Source: Aspergillus flavus (Eukaryota; Ascomycota; Eurotiomycetes; Eurotiales; Aspergillaceae). Taken from it: DNA of 64,000 nucleotides. Positions 12,149-23,325 of this stretch are shown piece after piece (position 1 is the stretch's first letter; every line of letters begins with the position of its first letter). The DNA lies in contig NC_092405.1 in NCBI RefSeq assembly GCF_009017415.1, forward strand, positions 4,402,001 to 4,466,000. Reading direction: 5' to 3'. Both the position numbers and the translations under genes were made by a program. The notes under the pieces are model-generated. The model was not told the DNA's origin and searched no databases. It was given only the letters and a program-made list of their open reading frames with translations.

Positions 12149-12159
12149 TTTTTCTTTTT
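12149..12159 (+). terminator. RNA polymerase III terminator of tRNA-Glu
   Basis: Two runs of five T residues (12149-12153 and 12155-12159) begin six bases after the tRNA end. T-runs of this length are the normal Pol III stop signal. Confidence 0.8.
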
Positions 12160-12627
12160 CGTTTCCCCGTTCTTCGTTTCTTCTCCTTGTTCTTCCTTGT
12201 CTCTCTCTGTTGGATTTCTTTTGTGTCTCGTAGTTATCTTTGTTCAATTCATTCTTTAGTGCGGTCAACTCCTAGCCAATAAAATCGAGACGCGCCCTAG
12301 CCTGAATGCACAGCACCTCAGTCATTGGACATCAATTTAGCGTTTCCTCTTTCTGTGCCATATACTCATAGTTTGACATCTATATAAGCATTTTTGCTAT
12401 CATTTGTCACCCTGGGACGTATCCAAGGGAACGGGTGTGGCTCACATACTAATAGACATGGATGAACCGTGTTCTAGGCTGTTTCCATTTCCTCCGCGTG
12501 AGTATACTTCGTAGGTGCCATATAAGCACCTCGGTAGAGCCTCTACCGATACTAACTAGAGGACTATAGACACTCATCTCTATGTTGATAAGCCGTATGG
12601 TCACGAGAATTCATTAGCAACAGCACC
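12160..12627. other. Intergenic, pyrimidine-rich then mixed spacer
   Basis: The stretch after the tRNA terminator is T/C-rich to about 12250 and then mixed. No gene was recognised. It leads into the promoter of the ACMSD gene. Confidence 0.45.
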
Positions 12628-12651
12628 CGGAAGGATTCCGGGAAGCATCCG
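12628..12651. promoter_or_regulatory. Two overlapping CGG-N7-CCG palindromes upstream of ACMSD
   Basis: CGG-AAGGATT-CCG (12628-12640) and CGG-GAAGCAT-CCG (12639-12651) overlap by two bases, about 115-140 bases before the ATG. Inverted CGG triplets with fixed spacing are the classical site of dimeric Zn2Cys6 fungal regulators. Related sites occur before the next two genes of the island. Binding is inferred. Confidence 0.5.
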
Positions 12652-12766
12652 GACGAACACCAAGACGGATGCAACGATAGACTTCTATATAGAAAACGTA
12701 ATAAGATCCTCCTCATCTCCTTCAATAGTATATTTAGTGCTCCAAAATAAGTGGGAAAAAATCATT

Positions 12767-13924
12767 ATGTATTGCGACGACTACCATCATCTTCTGCGTA
12801 TCGACCTTCATACGCATATTATGCCACCCTCTCTACCAGATCTCTCATCATATCCCTCAAACTCCACAGATTCCCCATGGTTATCTCTCCGTCCAAACAC
12901 CAAGAACCCAGAAGATACCGACATGTACGTAGGCGATCACTTTTTCCGCACCGTCAACAGGAACTGCTACGATGTCAACACACGTCTGGCAGAGATGGAC
13001 GCAGCAGGAACCGACATCCAAGTACTCAGCACGATCCCTATTCTCTTCTTTTACGATCAGCCTGCGGAGCCGGTCACAATCCTAGCCAGGCACTTGAACA
13101 ACCACATCGCTGCTCTCTGCGCACAACATCCCGCCCGTTTTCTAGGCCTAGCAACAGTACCACTGCAGGATGTCCCAGCAGCGATAGCAGAGCTGCATCG
13201 AGCGAAGAACGAGCTCCACCTACATGGCGTGGAAATCGGCACTACGATCGACGGAATGACGCTAGATGACCCACAGTTAGACCCGTTCTGGCAGGCATGC
13301 GAGGAGCTCGAAATGCCCATCTTCATCCACCCGCTGGGTTATACCTGGCCAAAAGAGAACCCGAAACTCTGGTCTAAGTACTGGAGTTCGTGGCTGGTCG
13401 GCATGCCCAGCGAGACGGCGCTTGCTTTGCATCTCCTTATTTGCTCGGGGACGCTGTTACGATTTCCCCGGCTTCGGCTTTGCTTTGCTCATGCGGGCGG
13501 TTCTTTCCCTGCGTTGCTGGGGCGTATTCAGCATGGATATGACTGTCGGCCGGATCTTGTAGCTACTGATGCAGGCGGTGTCACTCCGATGGAGCACGCA
13601 ACAGTGCGTGATAATATCTGGATTGACAGTCTTACTCATGATGTTGATCTTCTCGAGTTTTTGGTGAAGAAGGTCGGTGCACATCGGATCGTTATGGGTA
13701 GCGATTATCCGTTTCCGTTGGGTGAAGTTCCCGAAGCTGGTAGAATGATTGCACGGGATAAGCGCTTGGAGAAATTCCTGTCGTGGAAGCAAAGGGCGGA
13801 TATGTTGGCTGGTAATGCTCTGCGATTTCTCAATCTGGATGCCGATGAGAAATGGAGAGATTTAGTGGAAATGCGATTGAGGGCTTCTGAGAAGAGGCAT
13901 GGCTCCAAGCACTACTTGTCTTAG
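12767..13924 (+). CDS. 2-amino-3-carboxymuconate-6-semialdehyde decarboxylase (ACMSD)
   Basis: ACMSD is a zinc-dependent amidohydrolase-fold enzyme that decarboxylates the ring-opened product of 3-hydroxyanthranilate. It thereby competes with spontaneous quinolinate formation for NAD. The single-exon gene encodes 385 residues, slightly longer than animal ACMSD (about 336). Metal and active-site residues are visible: H15 and H17 in DLHTH, H188 in FIHPLGY, H242 in FAHAGGSFP and D313 in MGSDYPFP. The family stretches [11 protein letters not shown] and IWIDSLTHD are also present. The ATG at 12767 is the first in frame. It heads an island with 3-HAO and a semialdehyde dehydrogenase on the same strand, which supports the substrate. 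Lack of introns contrasts with its neighbours. A related decarboxylase of the same superfamily is the only serious alternative. Confidence 0.88.
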   Translation: MYCDDYHHLLRIDLHTHIMPPSLPDLSSYPSNSTDSPWLSLRPNTKNPEDTDMYVGDHFFRTVNRNCYDVNTRLAEMDAAGTDIQVLSTIPILFFYDQPAEPVTILARHLNNHIAALCAQHPARFLGLATVPLQDVPAAIAELHRAKNELHLHGVEIGTTIDGMTLDDPQLDPFWQACEELEMPIFIHPLGYTWPKENPKLWSKYWSSWLVGMPSETALALHLLICSGTLLRFPRLRLCFAHAGGSFPALLGRIQHGYDCRPDLVATDAGGVTPMEHATVRDNIWIDSLTHDVDLLEFLVKKVGAHRIVMGSDYPFPLGEVPEAGRMIARDKRLEKFLSWKQRADMLAGNALRFLNLDADEKWRDLVEMRLRASEKRHGSKHYLS

Positions 13925-14523
13925 TCTCTGTCTTTCTTTCCTCATTCTCCTTCTACTTTTTTTTCGTTTTGCTTTCTGGTAAATATTATGGAGACATGAT
14001 TTATGACCAAGAATAGTCTTAGTGTTTTAGGCGTAATGAGCAATATACTAGTAAAATGCCACGAGTTTGATACGCTTTGTGTATGAACAACTTCCTCACT
14101 CATATATTCTCTAGTTGAATCATAAGAATCTAATTCTACATTAGTCAATTTCTGTGAGAGACGACCGGTTTAACGAACTTCGAATTCCAAGGATGAGTAG
14201 GGCTGTGTCAAAGCTTTCCTCAGGCTTTCATACGTGCATACCAGACAGGACTGAAGGTAATTTCACACAGGCAGCTATGTAGAGCTCTATGCAGAAACTT
14301 CCATCCCACATCGAAGCCCAACTTGTTGACCTATTGTTTCCACAGAATACGTGGAATAGCCTTACCGAATCTAATCAACCCGCCCAAGTATCGGTCGAAA
14401 GTTCGTAGTAGAAAGAGCACGATTTCAGACTGTTCAACTATGTACATGATTAACACAGAGGCATTAGCTTACGTGTATTTTACGCACTATCAGCACTACT
14501 GAAGCTAATAGTATCGCTTCGAG
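13925..14523. other. Intergenic spacer
   Basis: This is the 3' flank of the ACMSD gene and the distal promoter of the 3-HAO gene. Only short chance frames are present. Confidence 0.45.
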
Positions 14524-14565
14524 CGGATTAACATCCGCCATCCGTATCCGTCGGATCTACTTCCG
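14524..14565. promoter_or_regulatory. Two CGG-N8-CCG palindromes upstream of 3-HAO
   Basis: CGG-ATTAACAT-CCG (14524-14537) and CGG-ATCTACTT-CCG (14552-14565) lie about 275-315 bases before the ATG. The first ends in AACATCCG, the same half as the site before the aldehyde dehydrogenase gene (15766-15778). A TATAAA element follows at 14758-14763, 77 bases before the ATG. Confidence 0.45.
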
Positions 14566-14839
14566 CTTCCTCGGGTGATGAGCCCTAACTGTAGTGAGGG
14601 GAAACAGACGCTTCTCCAAGATGTTTTTGAGTTACAAGAAGGAAGTAAGATGTGTGTGTCTGTAGAATATGTCAGGCGCACCTATAATGTCTAAGTTTCA
14701 GACCCAAAGGGACAGAGCCCTATAGCCCGGCGGTCCCATTGTCAAGCGCAGTGAACTTATAAAGTTACGTTATCGTGTATATCTTCTTGGTGGTAGACAG
14801 TAGTATTCTTTCCACCTCATATTATTTGAATCCACCAAA

Positions 14840-15483
14840 ATGATTCCTCCATTCTCTTTTGCATCGTGGGTAGCGGAGAATGAGGACAAACTCCATCCAC
14901 CGGTCAACAATTACTGTCTCTACTCTGGCGAGGACTTTACTCTGATGGTTGTTGGGGGACCTAATTCTCGGAATGACTATCATGGTATCAGTCCCTTTGA
15001 TAACTTTGCTTCAAAACATACGCTCTAGAAATATTAACTGGTTTTTCATATTGGTAGTCAACCAAACCGAAGAATGGTTCTACCAAGTCAAAGGCGACAT
15101 GCTACTGCGTATCGTTGAGAATAATATAACCTTTCGCGATATATCTATTAAAGAGGGCGAGATGTTCTTACTTCCCGGTTCGTGTGGATAGCACCATCGC
15201 AAAACGGCCTTATGCTAATGTAACAGGAAACACGCCGCATAACCCAGTCCGATTCAGAGACACGATCGGACTAGTTATGGAACGCAAGCGACCAGAAGAT
15301 TCTTTAGACCGTCTACGGTGGTACTGCAGCAAGGGAAAGCATAAAAAACCAACAATTATACGCGAAGAAATTTTTCACTGTGCTGATCTGGATACGCAAT
15401 TGAAGCCATTGATTGAGAGATGGCAGATTGATGAGGAGAGTCGGCGATGTGGGGCCTGTGGAGCGATCGCGGACCCGAAATAG
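14840..15483 (+). CDS. 3-hydroxyanthranilate 3,4-dioxygenase (3-HAO)
   Basis: This non-heme Fe(II) cupin dioxygenase opens 3-hydroxyanthranilate to 2-amino-3-carboxymuconate semialdehyde in the cytosol. Exons 14840-14984, 15058-15177 and 15227-15483 encode 173 residues, the usual size. Iron ligands are H48 and E54 ([13 protein letters not shown], formed across the first splice) and H93 ([10 protein letters not shown], formed across the second). EGEMFLLPG and [10 protein letters not shown] are also diagnostic. The C-terminal second-iron (rubredoxin-like) site is incomplete: the pair after RWY reads C-x2-G instead of C-x2-C, while CGAC is kept. Most fungi use this enzyme (Bna1) for NAD synthesis. 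Its position between ACMSD and a semialdehyde dehydrogenase suggests a catabolic copy here. Confidence 0.92.
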
Positions 15484-15765
15484 CTCTTTGGTTATTATGG
15501 AGCGTGGTGGTAGTTGATCTACATGGTCTACTTGGTCCCTGAATTGTTAGAGTGGTGGAGTTGAGGGTATCCCATATACCCTTTTGGGACAGTAGACAAC
15601 CCTAAGCAAATATCGTCAACTCCATAGTTCTTAGAATAGCAACACCAATGCCCCCTTTCAGGTTGTTCTCCAGGTTTCGGATTATCTCTAGCGAGATTGT
15701 TTATCTTAGTGGATTCTTGGCATTATTTACAGCCGGAAGACAGGATCAGACCACACTCACTTGAC

Positions 15766-15778
15766 CGGATAACATCCG
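15766..15778. promoter_or_regulatory. CGG-N7-CCG palindrome upstream of aldehyde dehydrogenase
   Basis: CGG-ATAACAT-CCG lies 120 bases before the ATG at 15898, almost the same distance as the paired sites before the ACMSD gene. It differs from the 3-HAO site at 14524 by one T in the spacer. A further CCGTCGTCGCCGG stretch follows at about 15795-15807. Confidence 0.5.
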
Positions 15779-15897
15779 ATGCATTGCCTGCATTCCGTCG
15801 TCGCCGGATATGTCCCCCAATTTCTCTCTTTTCTCTTTTCCTGGTGTTATGTGACCTATATTAATCTTAAGTAAGTCGCCGAAGAGTTACAATTGCC

Positions 15898-17565
15898 ATG
15901 TCTCCACACCTGTGGGAACTCGATACCCTTGAAGATGCGGAGGGCCATCTCCAGCGGCTCGATTTCCAGCCCTTCAAGCTCCAAAACCTCGTCAATGGCA
16001 ACCTCGTCCCTCACCCCCACGATTGGATTGATTCTATGAACCCCAAGACCGGCCTCCACTTTGCATGCATCCCAAACAGCACTCCCGAGCAAATCGACCA
16101 AGCCGTCAAAGCCGCCGACGCAGCCTTTCCTGCGTGGTCTGCCACACCTCCCTCGCAACGATCACAATACCTCCAGCGCATTGCTTCGCGAATTGAAGAA
16201 CAGCGGGAATTGTTCGCTGTCTGGGAAAGCATCGACCAGGGAAAGACCTTGACGCGCGCGAGAGTGGAGATTGATCGCGCGGTGTCTAATTTCCGGTGGG
16301 ACAATTCCGGAATCGCTTTCCATACTTGTGTTTGTTGAATTAACGTATGCGACGGGGCAGATACTTTGCGACTTATATCCTGCACCAAGAAACCCATGCT
16401 CGATTAACAGATACCAATGTTTTGACCTATGAACATCGATCACCGAAGGGTGTCTTCGCGCTTATTTCGCCATGGAACATGCCGTTGTATCTTCTTACGT
16501 GGAAGATCGCGCCCTGTCTGGCCTTTGGGTGTACGGCTGTAGCGAAGCCGAGCGAGTTGACTAGCGTGACAGCCTACCGTATGTGATACACACCTTTGAC
16601 TGCAAGGAGGCCTGACCGACCTGATAGATATCCAGTCCTCTCGGCTGTATTCCAAGATGTCGGACTCCCTCCCGGTGTAATAAACTTGGTATACGGAGCT
16701 GGAAACCCCACCGGCTCAGCTCTAGTTCGCCATCCGCTCATCAAAGGCATCTCTTTTACCGGGGGCACAGCCACAGGCCGACAAATCCGCCGCGATACCG
16801 TCGACGACATCGGAAAGCACCTATCGCTTGAACTAGGCGGGAAAAACCCTACTCTCGTGTTTGACGACGTTGACATGGACAAGGCCGTCGCGACCGCAGC
16901 GGCTGCTGCGTTTGAGAATCAAGGAGAGGTACTACCAAGCCTAAAGCCTCCACCTCAGAAAGTCAAGGACTAACAATATCCAGATCTGTCTCTGTGGTTC
17001 CCGGATATATATCCAGAGGAGAATCTGGTCGGAGTTCGTATCGCGCTTCGTCTCATATGTCAAAGAGCATTACGAACTAGGCAACACAGTCGGTGCTGTA
17101 GTCTCTTTGTCACATTATAACAAAATCCGGTCGTATCTCTCTCTAGTTGCGGAAGACCCCATCAGCGTGTTTCATCTCGGTTCTATACCACCGGAAAACC
17201 CGGAAGGAGGGTTCTGGATAGAACCTGCTGTTTTGACGGTGTCGGAGTCGAGTCCGTTGTTGACGGACGAGATCTTTGGTCCAGTTGTTACTCTTACTCC
17301 TTTTGATACGGAGGAGGAAGCAATTCAGAAGGCGAATAATAGTCAGTATGGACTGGCTAGTATCTTGTTGACCAAGGATGGGGCGCGCATGCGCCGTGTC
17401 GGTGAGAGGCTGGAGGCTGGGTTGGTGTGGGTCAATTGTTGGCTGGTTCGGGAATTGGGGACGCCGTTCGGAGGGATGAAGGCTTCCGGCATAGGGAGAG
17501 AGGGGGGTGAGTATAGTAGGGAGGTGTTTACCTCTGTGCGCACGTTGCATATTCCGCAGGTATAG
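15898..17565 (+). CDS. 2-aminomuconate-6-semialdehyde dehydrogenase-like (ALDH8 type)
   Basis: This NAD-dependent aldehyde dehydrogenase is predicted to oxidise 2-aminomuconate semialdehyde to 2-aminomuconate. Exons 15898-16295, 16361-16578, 16636-16928 and 16984-17565 encode 496 residues. Motifs in order: [41 protein letters not shown] (general-base Glu), NQGEICLCGSR spliced across exons 3-4 (nucleophile C305), [21 protein letters not shown] and [15 protein letters not shown]. The NCWLVREL stretch closely resembles animal ALDH8A1 and bacterial aminomuconate-semialdehyde dehydrogenases. The acceptor at 16635 is chosen over a nearer AG because only it gives [14 protein letters not shown]. Together with 3-HAO and ACMSD on the same strand it completes three consecutive steps. 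A 2-hydroxymuconate semialdehyde dehydrogenase is the close alternative. Confidence 0.85.
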
Positions 17566-17790
17566 ACGGGCTGTTCAGATGTCGGTGTGGATATTAGTCT
17601 TTTATTGTTTCTCAATATGCACTGTTCAGTTGCTCAACATGTTCAATACGAGTTTCCGTTTTGTTAAAGGACAATACTAATAATGTCAATTCCAAGCTCG
17701 ATGTATGCCTTCTCTGAGAAAATCAACCATGCAAGGTGCTAATGAAGCGTATTATCCTTATCAAGGCATCACTGTCGATGTAGACTTCCT

Positions 17791-18796
17791 CTATTGAGCA
17801 GTGTATCCCCCATCAACCGGCAAAGCAACCCCCGTCACCAAGCTGGCATCGTCGCTAGCCAGAACCACCGCCATCCGGGCAACATCATCTGGATATCCAA
17901 ACCCTTTCAAGGGATGCTTCTGATGTAGTGATTCTATTGCATGAGGTGAAGCCTCCTCAAGATCGCGTGTCATAGCTGTCCATATGACTAAAGAATTGTC
18001 AGTACAAGACTGCACCCAAACCCATTCAAAGAAGAAAGAATGAAAGAAAGAAATGCATACACCCCGGACAGATAGCATTCACATGGATGCGATCAGGGCC
18101 ATAATCCAGCGCCATCTGCCTAGTTAAATTGACAACAGCTCCTTTGGACGCACAATAAGCCGCTATAAAACCATGTCAGCCCAAAACCTTAGACCAACGC
18201 AAACTCCCAAGGAATAAACATACGAGAACCCAGCCCCCCTACCAGCCCCCATATCGACGCTAGGTTAATCACCCAGCCCCTATCCCCGGAAGAATGAGGC
18301 TCCTGCTTCAACATCTGCGCGATCCCATACTTGCAGCCAAGGAAGACCGACGTCGTGTTGACCCGCAGCATCGTGTCCCAGGCATGTTCGTCTGTTTCGT
18401 GGACTCGAGTCGGATTCCGGGTATCTGTGGCGATTCCGGCGTTGTTGACTAAACTATACACCTGTCAAGATATTCGCGTCCTAGTACTTGGGTAATCAAG
18501 GTAATGTGAACTTACATATCCAGCCGGCCGAACTCGGATACCGCTATTTGTACCGCTCGTTCAAATTGTTGGGCTTCGCTGACGTCTGTTTGGACATAGA
18601 TGGCTCGTCCGCCTGCTTGGATAATAGCGTCGTGGGTGGTTATCTCGGCCTCTTCGGGGACTAAGGACCGAGCGGTTAGCGATAGATCTGCGCAGACGAT
18701 GTGTGCGCCCTCTTTTGCGTAACGAAGGGCAATCGCCCTTCCCATTCCTGACGAGGAACCGGTAATCAGAGCTACTTTGTTCAGGAGACGGGCCAT
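17791..18796 (-). CDS. Short-chain dehydrogenase/reductase (SDR, classical type)
   Basis: This is a cytosolic NAD(P)-dependent oxidoreductase of unknown substrate. Exons on the minus strand are 18796-18516, 18453-18224, 18162-18061 and 17987-17791, encoding 269 residues, the usual classical SDR length. Motifs: TGSSSGMG cofactor loop, LVNNAGI (restored by splicing), the catalytic triad S160 (NLASIWG), Y173 and K177 (YCASK, also restored), then CPG and TAMTRDL. It ends [10 protein letters not shown]. The Asp in CADLS after the second beta strand suggests NAD preference. The gene converges on the semialdehyde dehydrogenase with only 225 bases between stops. A TATATATA box sits at 18861-18868, 65 bases upstream of its ATG. 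It may act in the same pathway, but no CGG-N7-CCG site was found in its promoter. Confidence 0.85.
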
Positions 18797-21562
18797 GCTT
18801 GGTTATGGAGGGATAGAGTGGTTAAATTGTCTACTAAGTTTTACTGCAGATCACCATCTGTATATATACCGGACGAGAAATGTGAGATTGGGATTGTGGA
18901 ATATGCAAATGCCACTATTTGGAATGTCCAACCACTTAGAAGATTTCCTTTTGATCCGAGCCATGCGGGGTAGTCAGATTAGATATGGTGTTGAGATAGA
19001 TAGGGTTCGACATACTGGATTGTGTAATTAACTACCTCCTAGTACTTTTCTAGCGAAGCTTTGACATGCTTTTGCTTTGAGCCTTGGACTTGGATGAATT
19101 AACCACCGAAGTAGGAAAGCTATGTTTTGCGGTAGATGGCAAGATCCTGGTAAAGCTTTGTTATATGAAGAGCTCAGATGACTTCGTGAGCAATGAAGTG
19201 ACGAAAAGCCTGGGCAATAAATAACTGCATAAGTGGTGACATAGAGGGTGGGAGGTCCCAAAAAAATGGTCAGGTGGACAAATGGAGCGCCTGGTATTTA
19301 TACGCAATTCATGCAAATGTTACATGAGATCTACAGGGATCTCTGGGATACAGGTAGCTTTTCATATCGTGCAACTACAGTCCATAGTATGCGCTGTCCA
19401 AGCCAAAGTTGCATGGAATTCTAAAGAGAGAGACATCTGGCCACGTGGTACTTTGAAAGAGATATAAGCAACTTGGACCTCCTTGCTGAAAAAACCAAGG
19501 ACTCTTGTAGCCTTTGAAGCAGGGTAGTCCAGGGATGGTGAAATCAAATTTCTCGGTTATTCAAATCTCCTTAGTAATACGAGCGAAACAGACATAACTC
19601 AACATCCCACGGGCACTGACGTTGAGACAAATGACCGCACGTTGTCCATGGCCACAGACCAATCTTGCGGGGACCCCAAATACCCCACACTGACCGAACT
19701 TGTTATACGATCAGCGACAGAACGCAAGGGCGTCAGTGTCGGTTAACGCGCACTTCGACGGCACGACCGAAGCGGCCCATGTCGCTTAAAATTATGACAT
19801 ATATGTCGCAGTATCCCCACCGACTTGCAAGGCAAACGTGTACCGTCCAACACTGAATAGCCCGGGTCTTTGGCAGGACAGTCAATCAGATGCCTCTCAA
19901 AAATGACGCATATCCACCGCGAAGCCTGTTACGCTTCGACCTGCATATTAAGTATTCCCTTCGCATAGACTCGGAGTGGGTTATACGGAGTAGTCTTCTG
20001 GTTGCTTCTCGGCCAGTTTCGTAGGTCTGTGTTGCGGATATCATGCAACATGTACACATACCACGATTTGGTGCAAAAGTTGCCAAGTCCGTATACGAAA
20101 AGAGCAGAAGATCACCCATAGCATAAACTGGCAAGTAGACACTTCCAGGCACCGCGGAAAACAGTTGGAGTAGTGCTACGGAATTGGGGTAGAGAAAGCC
20201 AGCCCGAGAAAATCGAGAAACTTGCCCGATCCGGCAGTCGCCTCACACGGTCTCGGCCTCGGAAGTACGCGAGTTTCGATTTCTACACCGAGTGGCAATT
20301 CTATTACTCTATCGCTTTCCTTCTCGCTCACTGTCGGTCTAATCCACATGGCCAATAAGGACTCTACTCAAGATGCGGGGTGATGTTGGTCTGGTCCAGC
20401 ACATATTCATCCGAGAAATCTCTAAGACCTGAAGCCTAAAGCACACGAAAATTAGGGTTTTGACCAAGAAATAGATTTTTCTTGGGATCGACACTAAATT
20501 AAGCCTCTGACACGGTTGCATCCAGAAGGTAAAAAATTAGACAATCATAATCTTCCGCTCGGTGCCGGTCTGACTAATGCAGGCCAGCATAAAATCAGGC
20601 CATCAATAGGATTTTTTTCTCTGCTTCAAGCGTCTTGGCATAGATAAGCGGGGAGGGAAATCGATTATAACATAGCAAATGGTAATTGCATTGCCACCTG
20701 GGGAGATATGGGGGGAATTCTGGAGACAGGCAATAAGAGCAGTTCAATTATAGAAAGCAAGACAATACTTTATTCCTTGAAGAGCGAAGATCCTCAGGCA
20801 GGAACGGATGTCCACCGAATCCCTTGAGTAATGGAAAGGGCCCCGAACCAATCAGCAAACAAGAAAGGTGCAAAGCTTTTCCAAGTGGGTCCAAACTGTT
20901 ACTTAATTTGTTTCGATAAGGATTCCCATTGGCTGAAGCGGGGCCTCCCGTCCACTGGCCGCATGCAAGAGGTGGGTCTGTCGAGCTTGAAATCTGCACC
21001 TATGAGATCCTCGCATTCGGGAAAGTTTCGGGAAATTGTATAAACCGTGACTAAATGCGTCGCCTGCTGCCCCCAAACGCGGTCGGGTTGGATGTCAGGA
21101 AACTTTGCTGCTGCGGGTATATCTCTGCTGATAGATCACTGCAGGAATGCATGCAGCAGGCCGTATCGTGTGATATCACTGTTCCCCAGATTCCTTGTTT
21201 GTTGGTCGAGAACTACTCCTCGGACATACCTTCACGGCATTGGCCACCGTTAACTCCAGACTGACTTTGGCTTCCAAGGGGATCGCGTGGAGAGAACGGA
21301 ATCTCAACGCCGTGACCCACCAGGGCTTGTGAGAATTTTCTCCCACCGCGGACTTTCTCAACATCTTTTGCGCTTATCTCCCAGCCCCGGTGTTCGGCGG
21401 ATGCGAGGATAGTCTTATACCGTCTGCCACGGCCTTTGAAATTCTTCTATCTCATCACTCTTGACCGTCTCTGCGTTCAACAGGAGAAGGTAACTTGGCT
21501 GTCAGTATACTTGACTGTCTTATACTCTCCTACGCTCCTCGCCCCGCAATAGTCGCGTCAAG
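18797..21562. other. Intergenic, 2.8 kb, no gene seen
   Basis: Both strands were read. Only short frames without ATG-splice continuity or family motifs were found. The left end is the SDR promoter, and the right end contains the T/C-rich leader of the permease gene (about 21430-21545). No tRNA or clear repeat was recognised. Confidence 0.5.
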
Positions 21563-23325
21563 ATGTTGATGGAAGGCGTCCCTCCACCGTCCGACCCAAT
21601 CGAGGACAAGCATGGCCACCCCATGTATGCGGACGATGATTTGAAGGCGGAACTGGATAACACCCCTGTCGATGACCCATTTGGCAATGAGGCAACTGCG
21701 GAGGTCAAGTACAAGACGCTGAAGTGGTGGTAAGTTGCGGACCCCCTCGTATGCATTGGACAACGGTGACAGACTAACGTCTCAGGCAATGTGGAATGTG
21801 TATGTTTAGCCGTCGAACGAGACCCATCCCTTCGATCGCGTAGCTAACAATCCTAGTCATGATTGCCGAATCAGTCTCCCTTGGAGTCTTGTCCCTTCCT
21901 GCTACTCTTGACACGCTGGGCTTTGTTCCGTGAGTCCTCCCACAATATAGCGTCCACAACCTGGTTCTTACATTTCGTCGACAGAGCGCTCATCCTGATT
22001 GTCGGTCTTGGTATTCTCGCTCTTTACACTGGATATGTCATTGGCCAATTCCGCGAGCGGCATCCGCACATTCACAACCTGGCCGATGCCGGTGAAATCC
22101 TCATGGGCCGATTCGGCCGTGAACTGTTCGGTCTGGGCCAGATCCTGTTCTCTATCTTTATCATGGGCAGTCACATCGTCACCTTCACCGTCATGATGAA
22201 CACGATCACCGACCATGGCACTTGCTCCATTGTCTTCAGTATTGTGGGCATGGTGATCTGCTTGGTCCTCTCTCTGCCCCGTACGATCAAGAACATGACC
22301 TACATTTCCATTGCCTGTATGTCTTCCTGTGAAACCCGACTAAATTATGAACGCAATAAACTGACCAACTCCTGTAGCCTTCATTAGCATCTTCTCCGCA
22401 GTCATGATCACCATGATCGGCGTCGGCGTCCAATACAAAGGCGGCACCAGCATCTACGCCACCCAGCATACAAACATCTACCACGGCTTCACCGCTGTGA
22501 CCAACATTGTCTTCGCCTACTGTGCCCACGTCGCCTTCTTCGGTCTGATCGCCGAGATGGAGGAACCCAAGGACTTCACCAAGGCTCTCTGCCTGCTGCA
22601 AGGCTTCGAGATCGTCCTCTACGTCACTGCCGCCACCGTCATCTACTACTACGTCGGCACCGGCGTGGCCTCGCCCGCTCTTGGATCCGCCGGTCCCGTG
22701 CTCAAGAAGGTCGCCTACGGTGTGGCCATTCCCACCATCATCGGTGCCGGTGTCGTCAACGGCCACGTCGGTCTCAAGTACATCTACGTCCGCATCTTCC
22801 GGAAATCCGGCCGCATGGCGAAGCGCGACTTCGTCTCCGTTGGTTCCTGGGTTGCTATTGGTGTGACCTGCTGGATTATCGCTTGGATTATCGGCGAGGG
22901 TATTCCCAGCTTCACCAATATTGTCAGCTTGATTGTATGTGGTTTTCCCCCTCACTCTTGCATCGTCCTGCTTAGAGATCAGGAAAGAAAGGCTTTGCTA
23001 ACAGATATCCAAAACAGAGTTCCTTGTTCGCCAGTTGGTTCACCTACGGTCTGAGTGGCGTGTACTGGCTGCACATGAACTGGGGTTACTGGTTCTCGTC
23101 TCCTCGCAAGATTGCCCTCACCATCCTCAATTTCCTCATTGTTGGTATTGGTGGTACTATTGTATGTGACCCTTTCTCTATCTCCCCTACCATTTATATA
23201 GTCTTCTAGTCACGGGTATACTAACTATTATCCCACAGTGCGGTCTAGGATTGTACGCCTCCGGCAAGGCGATCCACGACGACAGCTCCCGGGCCAGCTT
23301 CACCTGCGCCAACAACGCGGACTAA
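21563..23325 (+). CDS. Amino-acid permease, AAAP family (neutral amino-acid Mtr type)
   Basis: This plasma-membrane amino-acid/proton symporter belongs to the AAAP (amino acid/auxin permease) group, similar to Neurospora Mtr-type permeases. Exons 21563-21729, 21786-21799, 21857-21929, 21985-22316, 22378-22934, 23018-23161 and 23239-23325 encode 457 residues with about 11 membrane segments. Typical stretches are KTLKWWQCGMFMIAESVSLG, LSLPATLDTLGF, LYTGYVIGQF and NIVFAYCAHVAFFGLIAEM. The second exon is only 14 nt; without it the WWQCGMFM motif at the start of TM1 cannot be formed. The acidic N-terminal tail (about 55 residues) is cytosolic. A permease near tryptophan/kynurenine-type catabolic genes could supply an amino acid, but that link is only positional. 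Confidence 0.88.

Noticed and set aside
11705..12268. Minus-strand frame of 187 codons across the tRNA
   Set aside because: It runs through the tRNA-Glu and the T/C-rich terminator region, giving only charged low-complexity sequence.
18797..21562. Hidden gene in the 2.8-kb gap after the SDR
   Set aside because: Frames are short, lack ATG-to-splice continuity and have no family motifs on either strand.
22287..22955. Open frame of 222 codons on the minus strand, rich in Asp, Gly and Val
   Set aside because: It lies wholly antisense to the amino-acid permease exons; its composition is the mirror of GC-biased third codon positions.
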